From RBG-16-57-9 sp964462185 (GTDB lineage: Archaea > Thermoproteota > Bathyarchaeia > TCS64), in NCBI GenBank assembly GCA_964462185.1, contig CAYWWV010000001.1:67801-131800 (forward strand): a DNA stretch of 64,000 nucleotides, read 5' to 3'. The translations under genes were made by a program, and so were the position numbers. Each line of letters opens with the position of its first letter. Within the stretch, counting starts at the first letter, position 1. Below are positions 49,994-58,515 of the stretch, one piece after another. The notes beneath the pieces were generated by a model. The model saw only the letters and a list, made by a program, of their open reading frames with translations, did not search any database and was not told where the DNA came from.

Positions 49994-51778
49994 CTACCCT
50001 TGGAACTGGAGTGCGTATAGCTCTCGGTAGAGCCCGTTTCTCTCCATCAACTCTTCATGGGTCCCCCTCTCAACGATTCGCCCATCCTCGAGGACCACGA
50101 TTACATCCGCTCCTCTAACCGTGCTTAGCCTGTGGGCTATTATGAAGGTGGTGCGCCCCTTCACCACCTCCCGTAGGGCCGATTGAATGAGGAGCTCGGT
50201 GTAGGCGTCTATGCTGCTGGTGGCCTCATCCATGATCAGTATTCGGGGGTCGGCCAGTAGGGCTCTGGCCAGGGCCACCAGTTGACGCTGGCCAACGCTC
50301 AGCCTTCCCCCCCTCTCCCCCACCTCGGTGTGGTAGCCCTGGGGTAGGGCCTCTATGAAGGAGTGGGCCCCCACCTTCTTGGCCACCTCCACTACCTCCT
50401 CGAGGCTGGCCTCCGGCCTCCCATACCTGATGTTGTCCAGTATGGTTCCAGAGAATAGGAAGTTCTCCTGGAGAACCACCGCCATCTGGCTCCTCAGATC
50501 CCCCAGATCAACCTCCCTCAAGTCGTGTCCATCCACCAGGATGGCCCCCTCTTGGGGGTCGTAGAAGCGGTATAGGAGGTTCATTAGGGTGGTCTTCCCC
50601 GCCCCCGTGGGGCCTACGATTGCCACGGTGGTGTGGGCGGGTATGTTGAGGGAGATGTCTTGGAGGACTGGGACCCCCTCCTGGTAGCTGAAGGTGACTC
50701 CTCTGAACTCCACGTGGCCCTCTATCCTGGGCAGTGGTTTAGCCCCCTCTAGCTGGGTTATTGTTGGCTGGGTGTCCAGTATGTCGAAGATCCTCTCGGC
50801 AGCCGCAAGAGCGCTTTGAACGCTGTTCCAGAAGCCGCTGAGGTCCTGGATTGGCCAGAAGAATCTGGTGAGGTACCCCATGAAGCCCACCAAGACCCCC
50901 ACACTCAGCTCCCTCCTCATAACCGCCTGCCCTCCAAACCAAAGCACCAGGAAGTTTCCCAGAGCCGTGAAGACGCTCACCGTGGGCCAGAAGGCAGACA
51001 TAACCTGTCCCGCCTGGATGTTTGCCCTCATATTGCTGCGGTTGACGTCTTGAAACTCCCTCCGGGTCTCCCCCTCCCTCCCATGGCTCTGGATCTCCTT
51101 GATCCCGCTTACACTCTCCTCCATCTTGGCCGAGACGCTGGCGATGGTCTTCCGAGTCTCCCGGTACACCCTTCGAACCCTCCTCCCCCAGATGTAGAGG
51201 AACCCCATCATGACGGGCATAATGGTGAAGGAGATGAGGCTTAGCCACCAGTTCATCCAGAGCATAACCCCCATGATGCCCACTAGGGTGAGGATGTCCG
51301 AGAACACGTTGGCCACTCCGCTGGTCACCAACTCGGTTATCTTGTCCACATCGTTGGTGGCCCTACTCACCAGGCTCCCCGTCTCCCTGTGGGAGAAGAA
51401 GTCCAGGCTGAGTCTCTGGAGGTGGCGGAACAGGTCTACCCGCATCTCCAGCTCCAGGTTTGAGCCCAGCCAGTTCGTGAAATAGATCCTGGCATACTCG
51501 GCTGCGAATAGGCCTAAATGAACGAGGATGAGGACCCCTCCCACCCCCACTAGGCCCCTCAGGTCTCCGCTGGTTATGGGGCCGTCGATGGCCAAGGCCA
51601 GGAGGTATGGGGGTAGAAGCCCCAGCGCGGTGGAGGCCACCACCGCCAACAAGAGCCTGGTCACCTCGCCCCGGTGCCTCCCCACATACCCCAGAAGCCT
51701 CCTGGCCAGAACGGTGTCGGGCACGGTTCGCACGGCATCCTCCTCTGCCTCCGCGAACCTCCGGGCCACGTGTCCCAT
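49994..51778 (-). CDS. ABC exporter half-transporter, active-site subunit
   Basis: A 594-residue ABC exporter with six membrane spans (about 35-330) and a C-terminal ATPase domain. Walker A is VGPTGAGKTTLMNL; Walker B ILIMDEATSSID with the catalytic Glu; H-loop IIAHRLSTV. The signature reads LSVGQRQ instead of LSGGQ. The neighbouring subunit has the complementary defects, so the two form a heterodimer with one degenerate ATP site, as in TM287/288, BmrCD or LmrCD multidrug exporters. Its ATG shares one base with the stop of the first subunit gene. Confidence 0.92.
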   Translation of the reverse strand: MGHVARRFAEAEEDAVRTVPDTVLARRLLGYVGRHRGEVTRLLLAVVASTALGLLPPYLLALAIDGPITSGDLRGLVGVGGVLILVHLGLFAAEYARIYFTNWLGSNLELEMRVDLFRHLQRLSLDFFSHRETGSLVSRATNDVDKITELVTSGVANVFSDILTLVGIMGVMLWMNWWLSLISFTIMPVMMGFLYIWGRRVRRVYRETRKTIASVSAKMEESVSGIKEIQSHGREGETRREFQDVNRSNMRANIQAGQVMSAFWPTVSVFTALGNFLVLWFGGQAVMRRELSVGVLVGFMGYLTRFFWPIQDLSGFWNSVQSALAAAERIFDILDTQPTITQLEGAKPLPRIEGHVEFRGVTFSYQEGVPVLQDISLNIPAHTTVAIVGPTGAGKTTLMNLLYRFYDPQEGAILVDGHDLREVDLGDLRSQMAVVLQENFLFSGTILDNIRYGRPEASLEEVVEVAKKVGAHSFIEALPQGYHTEVGERGGRLSVGQRQLVALARALLADPRILIMDEATSSIDAYTELLIQSALREVVKGRTTFIIAHRLSTVRGADVIVVLEDGRIVERGTHEELMERNGLYRELYALQFQG

Positions 51779-53649
51779 TAAACCCCCTCCTCCGCGCCGG
51801 CTATCTGGGTCTGGTAGAGCTGGCGGTAGACCCCTCCCAGCTCCATTAACTCCTCGTGGGTGCCCTCCTCCCTTATCACCCCGTCCTCCAAGACCACGAT
51901 GTAGTCGGCCCCCTTCACGCTACTCAGCCGCTGGGTGATTATGAAGGTGGTCCTGCCCCTCAGCAACTCGGCTAGGGCCTCCTGGATCTCGAACTCGGTC
52001 TTGGTGTCCACGCTGCTGGTGCTGTCGTCTAGGATGAGTATGCGGGGGTCCTTGAGGATGGCCCTCGCTATGGCGATGCGCTGCCTCTGCCCCCCGCTGA
52101 GGGTGACCCCCCTCTCCCCCACCAGGGTGTCGTATCCCTGGGGGAGGCTGGCGATGAAGTCGTGGATGTTGGCCTTCTTGGCCGCCTCCACCACCTTGCT
52201 CAGGGGGGCGTCCTCCACCCCGTAGGCGATGTTCTCCCTTATGGTCTTCTTGAATATGAAGGGCTCTTGGCGGACTATGCCTATCTGCCTCCTGAGGCTC
52301 TTGATGGTGACGTCCCTCACATCCACCCCATCCACCCTTATGGAGCCCTTGGTGACATCGTAGAAACGGGGGATGAGGTTGATGATGCTGGTCTTCCCGC
52401 TGCCCGTGGCCCCCAGTATGGCCACCCTCTGCCCCGCCTTAACCTCCAGGTTAACCCCCTTCAACACCATGCTCTCCCCATCATAGCTGAACCAGACGTC
52501 CTCGAAGACCACGTCCCCCCGCACCCTACCCAACTCCAGGGCCCCAGGCTTGTCCCTCACCTCCACCCGGGCGTCTATCACCTCGAAAACCCTCTCAGCC
52601 GCCGCCTGGGCCCGGACAAACATGCCTGTGAGGAACCCCAGCATCCTAACTGGGCCCATGAGCCGCCTCATGTAGAAGTAGAACGCCACCACGCTCCCCA
52701 GGGTGAGGGAGCCCTCCACCACCAAGAACCCCCCATACACCAACAACACTATGGAGCCCACCTCGCTGATGAGGGAGACCAAGGGACGGTAAAAAGACCT
52801 CAGCCTAACACTTTTCAAAGTCACATCGAAGTAGCGTTGGGCAACCCCCTTGAAGCGCTTCTCCTCGTAGCTCTCCCGGTGGAATCCCTTCACCACCCTT
52901 ATGCCTGCCAGGCTCTCCTGGACCACTGAGGTGACCTCGCCGTAAAGCTCCCTGATGGCCTGCCAGAGGGGTCGAATCATCCTGCTGTACCTAGTGGTGG
53001 TGGCCAGAAGCACCGCTATGAAGACCAGAGCCAGCCCCGTTAGCCTAGGGCTGATTGAGGCCATGCTGTAGAGCACCATGAGAACCAGGAGGAGGTTGCT
53101 CACCGACATGCGGAACCCGAAGTTGATAAACCTCCCCAGCATGTTGATGTCCCCCGTGGCCCTAGCCATCAGCTGGCCCGTCTTCTGCCTGTCGTAGAAG
53201 CTGAAGCTCTTCTCCAAGAGGCTGTTATACATATCCATCCTGATCTCGTAGCCCGCCCTCTGACTAACCACCTCTAGGAGGTAGCGCTGTAGGTAGCTCA
53301 GCCCCCCCTCGAAGACCGCGAAGACTATGAGGCTGAGGCTGTAGATAGCGAGGAGAGCTCTCCCGCCTTGGATGCCCCTGCTCTGGAAGTAGGTTGTCAG
53401 GGGGCTGAGGATGAGCCCCGCTGGGCCCCCCACCCTGGGGGCCTCCAGGGCAGAACCTCCCCCAGCCACAAACCCCACCATGTCTATGATGCCACCGACT
53501 ATGGCTGGGGACATGATGGAGACCACTGTGTTTAGGAGGATGAGGGCGATTACCGCTTTGAACTCCCAGTAGGGGGTTACGTATCCCAGCAACCTAGAGA
53601 GGGTGGCCCAGCCCCCAGGCCCCTCCCTAGACCTCCCATTTTGCGTCAC
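51778..53649 (-). CDS. ABC exporter half-transporter, degenerate-site subunit
   Basis: A 623-residue ABC exporter with six membrane spans (about 25-340) and an ATPase domain. Walker A LGATGSGKTSIINL and signature LSGGQRQ are intact, but Walker B ends ILILDDSTSSVD (Asp for the catalytic Glu) and the H-loop reads IITQRLSSV (Gln for His). These are the changes typical of the degenerate-site partner in heterodimeric exporters. The start is GTG at 53649, inside the 3' end of the ArsR-type regulator (23-base overlap). Likely exports drugs, lipids or peptides. Confidence 0.92.
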   Translation of the reverse strand: MTQNGRSREGPGGWATLSRLLGYVTPYWEFKAVIALILLNTVVSIMSPAIVGGIIDMVGFVAGGGSALEAPRVGGPAGLILSPLTTYFQSRGIQGGRALLAIYSLSLIVFAVFEGGLSYLQRYLLEVVSQRAGYEIRMDMYNSLLEKSFSFYDRQKTGQLMARATGDINMLGRFINFGFRMSVSNLLLVLMVLYSMASISPRLTGLALVFIAVLLATTTRYSRMIRPLWQAIRELYGEVTSVVQESLAGIRVVKGFHRESYEEKRFKGVAQRYFDVTLKSVRLRSFYRPLVSLISEVGSIVLLVYGGFLVVEGSLTLGSVVAFYFYMRRLMGPVRMLGFLTGMFVRAQAAAERVFEVIDARVEVRDKPGALELGRVRGDVVFEDVWFSYDGESMVLKGVNLEVKAGQRVAILGATGSGKTSIINLIPRFYDVTKGSIRVDGVDVRDVTIKSLRRQIGIVRQEPFIFKKTIRENIAYGVEDAPLSKVVEAAKKANIHDFIASLPQGYDTLVGERGVTLSGGQRQRIAIARAILKDPRILILDDSTSSVDTKTEFEIQEALAELLRGRTTFIITQRLSSVKGADYIVVLEDGVIREEGTHEELMELGGVYRQLYQTQIAGAEEGV

Positions 53650-54241
53650 TATATTTATCCAGAACCTCCCTAAGCTCCTTCACCATGTCTACGTACGAGG
53701 GGTTCCCCAATAGTTGGACGTGGGAGAGGATGTGTGCCACCGTCCTCTTGGCGTGTTTCCCCACCTTTCCGTCCCCCTGCTTCCTCTGAAGCCTCTCCTC
53801 GAAGGCCTTCTTGTTGTAGAGGTGCATCTTTCTGAGGAGGCTCTTCACCTTGGGCTTCTCCTCCTCGGGTATCTTCACCCCATAGTTCTCCAGCTCCGCC
53901 ACCAGCTTTTCCAGGAAGGCCTCCGTCCAGAGGGAGTAGTCGGGGTCCTCCTCCAGGTCCTCGGTGACCCTGTAGCTGACGTGGAACTCCTCGCTTATGG
54001 CGCGGTAGTAGGGTTGGACCATGTTCCGGGTCTTCTTCTCGCGGGTGACCTTGATGAGCCCCACTGAGAGCAGGCTGTTCAGGTGGTGTACCACGCTGCT
54101 GTGGTTCTTCCCCAGCTTCTTGGCTAGGTCTGTGGCGCTCATCTCCTTCTTGGAGAGGAGTCTCAGTATGGCCCTCCTGGTGGGGTCGGCTAGGAGTTTC
54201 ACAGCTTGGGGGTCGGTGATGACGTAAACCCTACTACCCAT
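53627..54241 (-). CDS. ArsR-type winged-helix regulator of the ABC exporter
   Basis: A 204-residue transcription regulator. The winged helix is at about residues 10-80 (LLADPTRRAILRLLSKKEMS, ATDLAKKLGKNHSSVVHHLN, VTREKKTRNMVQPYYRA), and the helical C-terminal half (about 90-204) is a probable effector-binding or dimerisation domain. It heads an operon with the two ABC genes and overlaps the first of them, which implies it controls their expression, probably in response to the exported compound. A palindrome lies just before its start. Confidence 0.87.
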   Translation of the reverse strand: MGSRVYVITDPQAVKLLADPTRRAILRLLSKKEMSATDLAKKLGKNHSSVVHHLNSLLSVGLIKVTREKKTRNMVQPYYRAISEEFHVSYRVTEDLEEDPDYSLWTEAFLEKLVAELENYGVKIPEEEKPKVKSLLRKMHLYNKKAFEERLQRKQGDGKVGKHAKRTVAHILSHVQLLGNPSYVDMVKELREVLDKYSDAKWEV

Positions 54242-54249
54242 CTGTATCG

Positions 54250-54265
54250 CTACAAAACGTTGTAG
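54250..54265. promoter_or_regulatory. Palindrome upstream of the exporter regulator
   Basis: CTACAAAACGTTGTAG has perfect 6-base arms CTACAA/TTGTAG around AACG. It lies 9-24 bases before the regulator's start at 54241 and after an AT-rich TTTAAT element (about 54274-54280), so it sits at the likely transcription start. A candidate autoregulatory operator. Confidence 0.6.
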
Positions 54266-54290
54266 GGGCGGGATTAAACCCTTTCGTTGC

Positions 54291-54608
54291 CTACCGCACC
54301 AGGGCCCTCATCTTGCGGCCAGCACTGGTTTTACCCCGGAAAACCCTTCCAGGGAGATGTTTGTGGGCTTTCTTGGGCTTGGGGACCTTCAGTTCAGCAT
54401 CCCCAACCTCCTCCAGGAAGGCCTTGAGAGCCTCAACATTCTCGGGGTGGGAGGTCTTCCGCCTGGTATCCACAGGTATGCCCATGGCCCTCGCCTTCCC
54501 AGGGGTCAACCCGGCCTCAGACAACTCCTCCACGCTGAAACCCCTGCCCTCCCTCGGAACCCCGCCTGACTCAACGATGGGACGTATCAACCTGGCCAAC
54601 GAGATCAC
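54291..54608 (-). CDS. rpl13e: Ribosomal protein eL13 (L13e)
   Basis: Large-subunit protein shared by eukaryotes and part of the archaea. The 105 residues show IRPIVESGGVPREGRGFSVE, ELSEAGLTPGKARAMGIPVD and RRKTSHPENVEALKAF, which match the L13e core. Its presence is taxonomically useful since many euryarchaea lack it. The GTG start overlaps the rps9 stop by 4 bases, making it the third gene of rpl13-rps9-rpl13e in the place where rpoN and rpoK usually follow. Confidence 0.9.
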   Translation of the reverse strand: MISLARLIRPIVESGGVPREGRGFSVEELSEAGLTPGKARAMGIPVDTRRKTSHPENVEALKAFLEEVGDAELKVPKPKKAHKHLPGRVFRGKTSAGRKMRALVR

Positions 54609-55033
54609 CTATAGCTCTTCTGCTTTCTACGCCTAGCCCCCGGCCCACCAAACTTCTTGGGCTCCTTGCGCCGGGCATCCCCCGCCAACATGGTCCGATC
54701 GTACTCCAGGAACCTGTTCCTGAGCCGCTTGCTCCTCGTGAACTTCACCAGGCCTTGGGCTATCCCCATGCGGGCCGCCTCGGCTCGGCTGATCACTCCC
54801 CCACCCTTCACCTTAACGCTAATGTCCACCTTTTCAGCGTATTCGGCTGCCAGCCTTAGGGGCTCGAGGATCTTCTCCCGGGCGATGTAGGGCTGAACAA
54901 AGTGTATTGGTATGTTGTTTACTCTTACCCTGCCCTTCCCCTCGGAAACCACAACCCTGGCCTTGCTCGTCTTCCTCTTACCCGTCTCCAAAACACTCTT
55001 CCTCTTGGCCGACAAACCCCTCACTTCTTCCAA
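54605..55033 (-). CDS. rps9: Ribosomal protein uS9 (S9)
   Basis: Small-subunit head protein, 142 residues. Seen are ETGKRKTSKARVVVSEGKGR, VKGGGVISRAEAARMGIAQG and the basic end KKFGGPGARRRKQKSYR, whose C-terminal arginine reaches the P-site tRNA. It overlaps the end of rpl13 by 13 bases and the start of rpl13e by 4. The N-terminus is a few residues longer than usual, so an internal start is possible. Confidence 0.95.
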   Translation of the reverse strand: MEEVRGLSAKRKSVLETGKRKTSKARVVVSEGKGRVRVNNIPIHFVQPYIAREKILEPLRLAAEYAEKVDISVKVKGGGVISRAEAARMGIAQGLVKFTRSKRLRNRFLEYDRTMLAGDARRKEPKKFGGPGARRRKQKSYR

Positions 55034-55446
55034 CCAATGTTCTCAGCGATCTCCCCCACGGTGACATACTTGTTTCCCAACCGGTCTTTGTGGGCCTCCT
55101 CCAAGGTCTCCATGGGGCACCCCTCCAACTCCTCAGGCACACCCACAAACACTCTCAACCGCTTGAAGGCCTCTCGCCCGTGGGTCTTGCGGTAGGGCAG
55201 CATACCCCTTATGCTCCTCCTAACCATCCGGTGGGGCTGCCTGTAGTGGATAGGCCCCCTCCCGTGGCCCCCCACCTCTAGAAACTCCTTCTTCTTCTTG
55301 ATCACCATGAGCCTCTTGCCGGAAACAACCACCTTCTCAGCGTTCACTATGTCGATGGCCTCGCCTGCTAGAAGCCTCTTGGAGACTATGCTGGCCATCC
55401 TCCCCAGTATTAGCCCGTTGCCGTCGATAACCGTCCTGCCCCTCAT
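55021..55446 (-). CDS. rpl13: Ribosomal protein uL13 (L13)
   Basis: Early-assembling large-subunit protein, 141 residues. TVIDGNGLILGRMASIVSKR, EAIDIVNAEKVVVSGKRL and RRSIRGMLPYRKTHGREAFK are typical of archaeal L13. The start ATG at 55446 is clear. In most archaea this gene follows L18e; here it heads a separate cluster 27 kb away. The upstream region has GGCTATAAAGG (about 55503-55513), which could be the promoter of either L13 or the divergent HAD gene. Confidence 0.95.
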   Translation of the reverse strand: MRGRTVIDGNGLILGRMASIVSKRLLAGEAIDIVNAEKVVVSGKRLMVIKKKKEFLEVGGHGRGPIHYRQPHRMVRRSIRGMLPYRKTHGREAFKRLRVFVGVPEELEGCPMETLEEAHKDRLGNKYVTVGEIAENIGWKK

Positions 55447-55589
55447 TTTTCATCCATCATTGGCGTGAGTCGCTTTTTTGCACCCCTGTGAATCACGTTT
55501 AGGGCTATAAAGGTTTTCCAACGTGGGAGGATGTCGGGGGGTAAAAGGGTTTAACTGTTTACGGCTTCATTGGGCAGGGGGGACTGCCC

Positions 55590-56717
55590 TTGGGCTATTT
55601 GGAGCTGGGCGGAGCCGGCGGGGGGCTCTTCATCGAGGAGGCCTCCATGGACGCTCTTGCAAAGGTGGACACCATCGTCTTCGACTGCGACGGCGTGCTC
55701 CTCGACGTACGGGAGTCCTACAACGCCTGTGTGGGTGCCACCGTCTCCAGGCTCGTAGAAGCCCTTACGGGCACCCACATATCCCCCGATTTGTTTGATG
55801 GAAGGCTGAACCACCTCTACAAGAGCACGGGGGGCTTCAACAGCGATTGGAGTTACTGCTATGCTCTGGTTATGGCCATCCTATCCAAGGCCCCAGAGCG
55901 GGCTCTGAGGGAGCTAGACCGGTATGCAGCCGAGAGCCTGGGCCTCCCAGGGCCCTGTGAGAGGCTCCGACACCTCACCCATAGGGTTGAGGCCTCCATA
56001 CCTTTGGCGGGCCTGTATGCTTGGTTAGCTAGCTTCTCCTCAAGGTTGGATGCCTCCGGTGTGGAGGGGGTGGACCGCCTCACCAAGCGAAGGGTTGGGG
56101 AACACCTGGCCGAGGCATTAAACCCCTTAAACGGGGTAGGGGTGAGCGTGGTTAGCACCTTGTTCGAGGAGCTCTTCCTGGGGTGCCAGCTTTTCAGGGA
56201 GGTCCATGGGAGGGAGGCATGCTTTACCGACCAGCCCCAAGGATACGTCCGCCGGGGGAGGAGGGCCATCACCGAGGAGACGCTGGACGGGTTGGAGGGC
56301 CTTCTGGGAGGCCCCAGGTTTGGGGTGGCCTCGGGAAGCATGGAGGCCACGGCCTCTCTTTTGTTGGGCCCTTTGAAGTCTAGGATTCCCCTTGAGGCCC
56401 AATTCTGGTTTGAGACTGTGGAGCGTTGGGAGAGGCGGCTGGGTTTGGAGGGGCTGCAGAAGCCCAACGGGTTCAGCCTCAGGGCAGCAGCCAGCACCCA
56501 TAAACCAGCAGCCCCACTCTACGTGGGGGATACGGTGGCCGACCTCCTAACAGCCAGGGACGCGGGGGAGGACTTCCTCTTCGCAGGGGTCTACGGCTTG
56601 GCCCACCTCCCCCACGAGGCCCGGGGCTTCTTTATGGGGGAGGGCTGCCCAGTGGTGGCCAGGAGCGTCAACCAGCTTCCCCACGCCCTCCGCTACGCCA
56701 GGTTCGCCTCAGAGTAA
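55590..56717 (+). CDS. HAD-superfamily hydrolase with large cap
   Basis: A phosphatase-type HAD protein, up to 375 residues. Motif I is VFDCDGVLLDV, motif II FGVASGS, motif III lysine in STHKPAAPL, and motif IV YVGDTVADLLTARDAG. The insert between motifs I and II (about 240 residues) is far larger than in common phosphoglycolate phosphatases. The first candidate start is TTG 55590; ATG at 55647 (MDALAKVDTIVFD) would leave a compact N-terminus and may be correct. Just before TTG, GGGCAG-GGGGGA-CTGCCC (55572-55589) forms a perfect hairpin. Substrate unknown. Confidence 0.82.
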   Translation: MGYLELGGAGGGLFIEEASMDALAKVDTIVFDCDGVLLDVRESYNACVGATVSRLVEALTGTHISPDLFDGRLNHLYKSTGGFNSDWSYCYALVMAILSKAPERALRELDRYAAESLGLPGPCERLRHLTHRVEASIPLAGLYAWLASFSSRLDASGVEGVDRLTKRRVGEHLAEALNPLNGVGVSVVSTLFEELFLGCQLFREVHGREACFTDQPQGYVRRGRRAITEETLDGLEGLLGGPRFGVASGSMEATASLLLGPLKSRIPLEAQFWFETVERWERRLGLEGLQKPNGFSLRAAASTHKPAAPLYVGDTVADLLTARDAGEDFLFAGVYGLAHLPHEARGFFMGEGCPVVARSVNQLPHALRYARFASE

Positions 56718-56753
56718 GAAATATATCCCCCAGTTCTCGCAATAGGTTTGGCT

Positions 56754-56827
56754 GCGACTGTAGTCTAGAGGTATGATTTCTGCCTGCCACGCAGACGGCC
56801 CGGGTTCGAATCCCGGCAGTCGCACCA
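56754..56827 (+). tRNA. tRNA-Gly (GCC)
   Basis: Acceptor GCGACTG pairs with CAGTCGC; anticodon stem TCTGC/GCAGA with loop CTGCCAC gives anticodon GCC (codons GGC/GGT). T arm CCGGG-TTCGAAT-CCCGG, CCA encoded. It is the second glycine tRNA in the window (the other has TCC). Confidence 0.95.
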
Positions 56828-56866
56828 ACAGCCACTTTTTTAATGCCTCCAGACCAGATTAGGCCT

Positions 56867-57292
56867 ATGAGTGGACTCCTGGGAACCACGGCGCCCCTGG
56901 CAAGCGATATAAGTATGTTGGCCCAGCTACTTGCCCTCGCCGGGCTGGGGGTGGGGTTTATACTGGTGAAGCGTAGGAGGGTGAGGCTCCACGGCCTGGT
57001 GGTGGCCCTATCCTTCCTGGCCAACCTGGCCTCCACCCTGCTGGTCATGGTGCCCGTGGCCCAGCGGCTGTTCCGTCTAGGGGTGCCCGGCCTGGGCCTG
57101 GTTATAAAGTTCCACGCCTTGCTGGGGGCGGTTGTCGTGGGGTTGGCGGGCTACATACTGGTGGAGTGGAGGCTCCAAGAGCCGGGGCCCACCTGCTGGC
57201 AGCGAAAGCCTTGGATGCTGCCCCTGGCGCTGGCCTGGACCGCCCAGGTCATACTGGGGATGTTAATCTATCTACGGCTCTACCCCACCTAG
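56867..57292 (+). CDS. Four-span membrane protein
   Basis: A 141-residue hydrophobic protein with four membrane spans (about residues 15-35, 45-68, 78-100, 118-138) and histidines near span ends (RLHGLVVALSFLANL; KFHALLGAVVVGLAGYI), reminiscent of DUF420/cytochrome-b561-like four-helix proteins, though I cannot assign it firmly. ATG 56867 is preferred over 56843 because the T/A-rich TTTTTTAA (about 56835-56842) then lies about 25-30 bases upstream. It follows tRNA-Gly and converges with the next gene 3 bases away. Confidence 0.65.
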   Translation: MSGLLGTTAPLASDISMLAQLLALAGLGVGFILVKRRRVRLHGLVVALSFLANLASTLLVMVPVAQRLFRLGVPGLGLVIKFHALLGAVVVGLAGYILVEWRLQEPGPTCWQRKPWMLPLALAWTAQVILGMLIYLRLYPT

Positions 57293-57295
57293 GCC

Positions 57296-57955
57296 TCAGC
57301 CCTGAGGATTCCGATACAGGTAGCTCCTACCCACCTTCCCACACCTATCCACCTGGCCCATGTGGTACAAGGTGTAGAGCATCCTCCGGGCTAGGCCCAC
57401 GGTTATGCCCAGCTCCCTGGAGAGCTCCCTAGAGGTGAAGGCTTGGGGGAGGCTCTCTGGGAGGAGGGCGCCCAGCTCCTCCGGGGATGAGAACAGCCTG
57501 GAGTCCACGAACTCCAGCATCCTCCTATCGTAGACGCTCCAACGCCTCCTCCTACGCCTACGCCCCCTCTCCACCCTCACCTCCTCCAAATCCACCAGGG
57601 CCACCTCCACCTCGAACCCCGGGCTCACCAGTAGGTTCGGCACGTAGACCAGCTGGTTGAAGACGTCCTCCACCCGACCCCTCTTAGGGCTCCTCCTCCT
57701 CGACAACAGCTGGTGTTCCTTGCTGAGCTTGACTATCCACTTCCGGCGGGCTACGGGGTAGACCAGGCGAAGCCTCCCAAGGCCTGCCAACTCCCTGATC
57801 TTCTTTCGGAGGGAGTAGAAGCCCTGGGTCTGCACCTCCACCATCACCCCGTCCTTAAGCACATCCACCCTGTACCCGGAGACTTGGGCCTCCACCAGGC
57901 CGCCGTCTCCCGAGTAGACCTGCTTCAGCTGTTGGTGGAGGGTTTGCTCGGTCAC
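57296..57955 (-). CDS. Uncharacterised protein with possible PD-(D/E)XK core and winged helix
   Basis: A 219-residue protein I associate with a widespread uncharacterised family. The N-terminal part has YRVDVLKDGVMVEVQTQGFY (about residues 27-46), whose Asp...Glu-x-Gln arrangement resembles the active site of VRR-Nuc/PD-(D/E)XK nucleases, followed by LRLVYPVARRKWIVKLSKE and LLSRRRSPKRGRVEDVF. A run of arginines (RGRRRRRRRW) follows. The C-terminal about 75 residues look like a winged helix (FTSRELSRELGITVGLARRM, LYTLYHMGQVDRCGKVGRSY). Nuclease activity is inferred only. It converges on the membrane-protein gene. Confidence 0.7.
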   Translation of the reverse strand: MTEQTLHQQLKQVYSGDGGLVEAQVSGYRVDVLKDGVMVEVQTQGFYSLRKKIRELAGLGRLRLVYPVARRKWIVKLSKEHQLLSRRRSPKRGRVEDVFNQLVYVPNLLVSPGFEVEVALVDLEEVRVERGRRRRRRRWSVYDRRMLEFVDSRLFSSPEELGALLPESLPQAFTSRELSRELGITVGLARRMLYTLYHMGQVDRCGKVGRSYLYRNPQG

Positions 57956-57978
57956 GGCTTATCAAACGCTCCGGGGAT

Positions 57979-58515
57979 TTAAACAGGTGGCCTCTCCCCA
58001 GCCTCCAGGTGGCGCAGCACCTGGTCCAAGTCTAGAACCCCCCGATGCGCCCAGGTGACCACCCCCTCCCCATCCACCACAAAGTCCCCAGGCACCTGGG
58101 TCTCCCTCCCCTCATACTCCCCGTGGCGAACCCCCTCCCCCCGAGCCTTCCTGGCCCTCGATAGGAGGGCCACAGCCTCCCTCAACCCCATTCTCCCCAA
58201 CCCATACTCCCTGTATATGCGGTAGCCCCCCTCCCTGGCCACGGGGACCACGGGGAACTCCGCCTCCAACTCCCCCAGGATTCTCCTGGCCATCCCCGGC
58301 CTAGACTGGGTGAAGTAGATGATCTCCGCGTACTCCCCCACCTCCCCCTGCCTATCCACCAGGGTCTTAAAGTCCAGGTAGCACGCCGGACAGCCAAAAT
58401 ACCTCCCGAAAACCAGCAACACCCTCCTCCCCCGATAGTCCTCAAGCCTCACCCAACCCCTATTCACCGACTCCGCCTCAAAGGTGGGAGCCACCTCTCC
58501 AACCCTCAAAACCAT
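57979..58515 (-). CDS. Peroxiredoxin-like redoxin
   Basis: A 178-residue thioredoxin-fold protein of the AhpC/TSA-redoxin type. VLRVGEVAPTFEAESVNRGW opens the domain; the redox motif is FGRYFGCPACYLDF with a CPAC pair at about residue 43, and GDFVVDGEGVVTWAHRGV is the C-terminal strand pair. Function in peroxide or disulfide reduction is likely. The ATG at 58515 fits the family start and overlaps the end of the upstream VOC-like gene by 10 bases, so they are coupled. The superoxide reductase of this genome is elsewhere (7.9 kb). Confidence 0.8.
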   Translation of the reverse strand: MVLRVGEVAPTFEAESVNRGWVRLEDYRGRRVLLVFGRYFGCPACYLDFKTLVDRQGEVGEYAEIIYFTQSRPGMARRILGELEAEFPVVPVAREGGYRIYREYGLGRMGLREAVALLSRARKARGEGVRHGEYEGRETQVPGDFVVDGEGVVTWAHRGVLDLDQVLRHLEAGERPPV

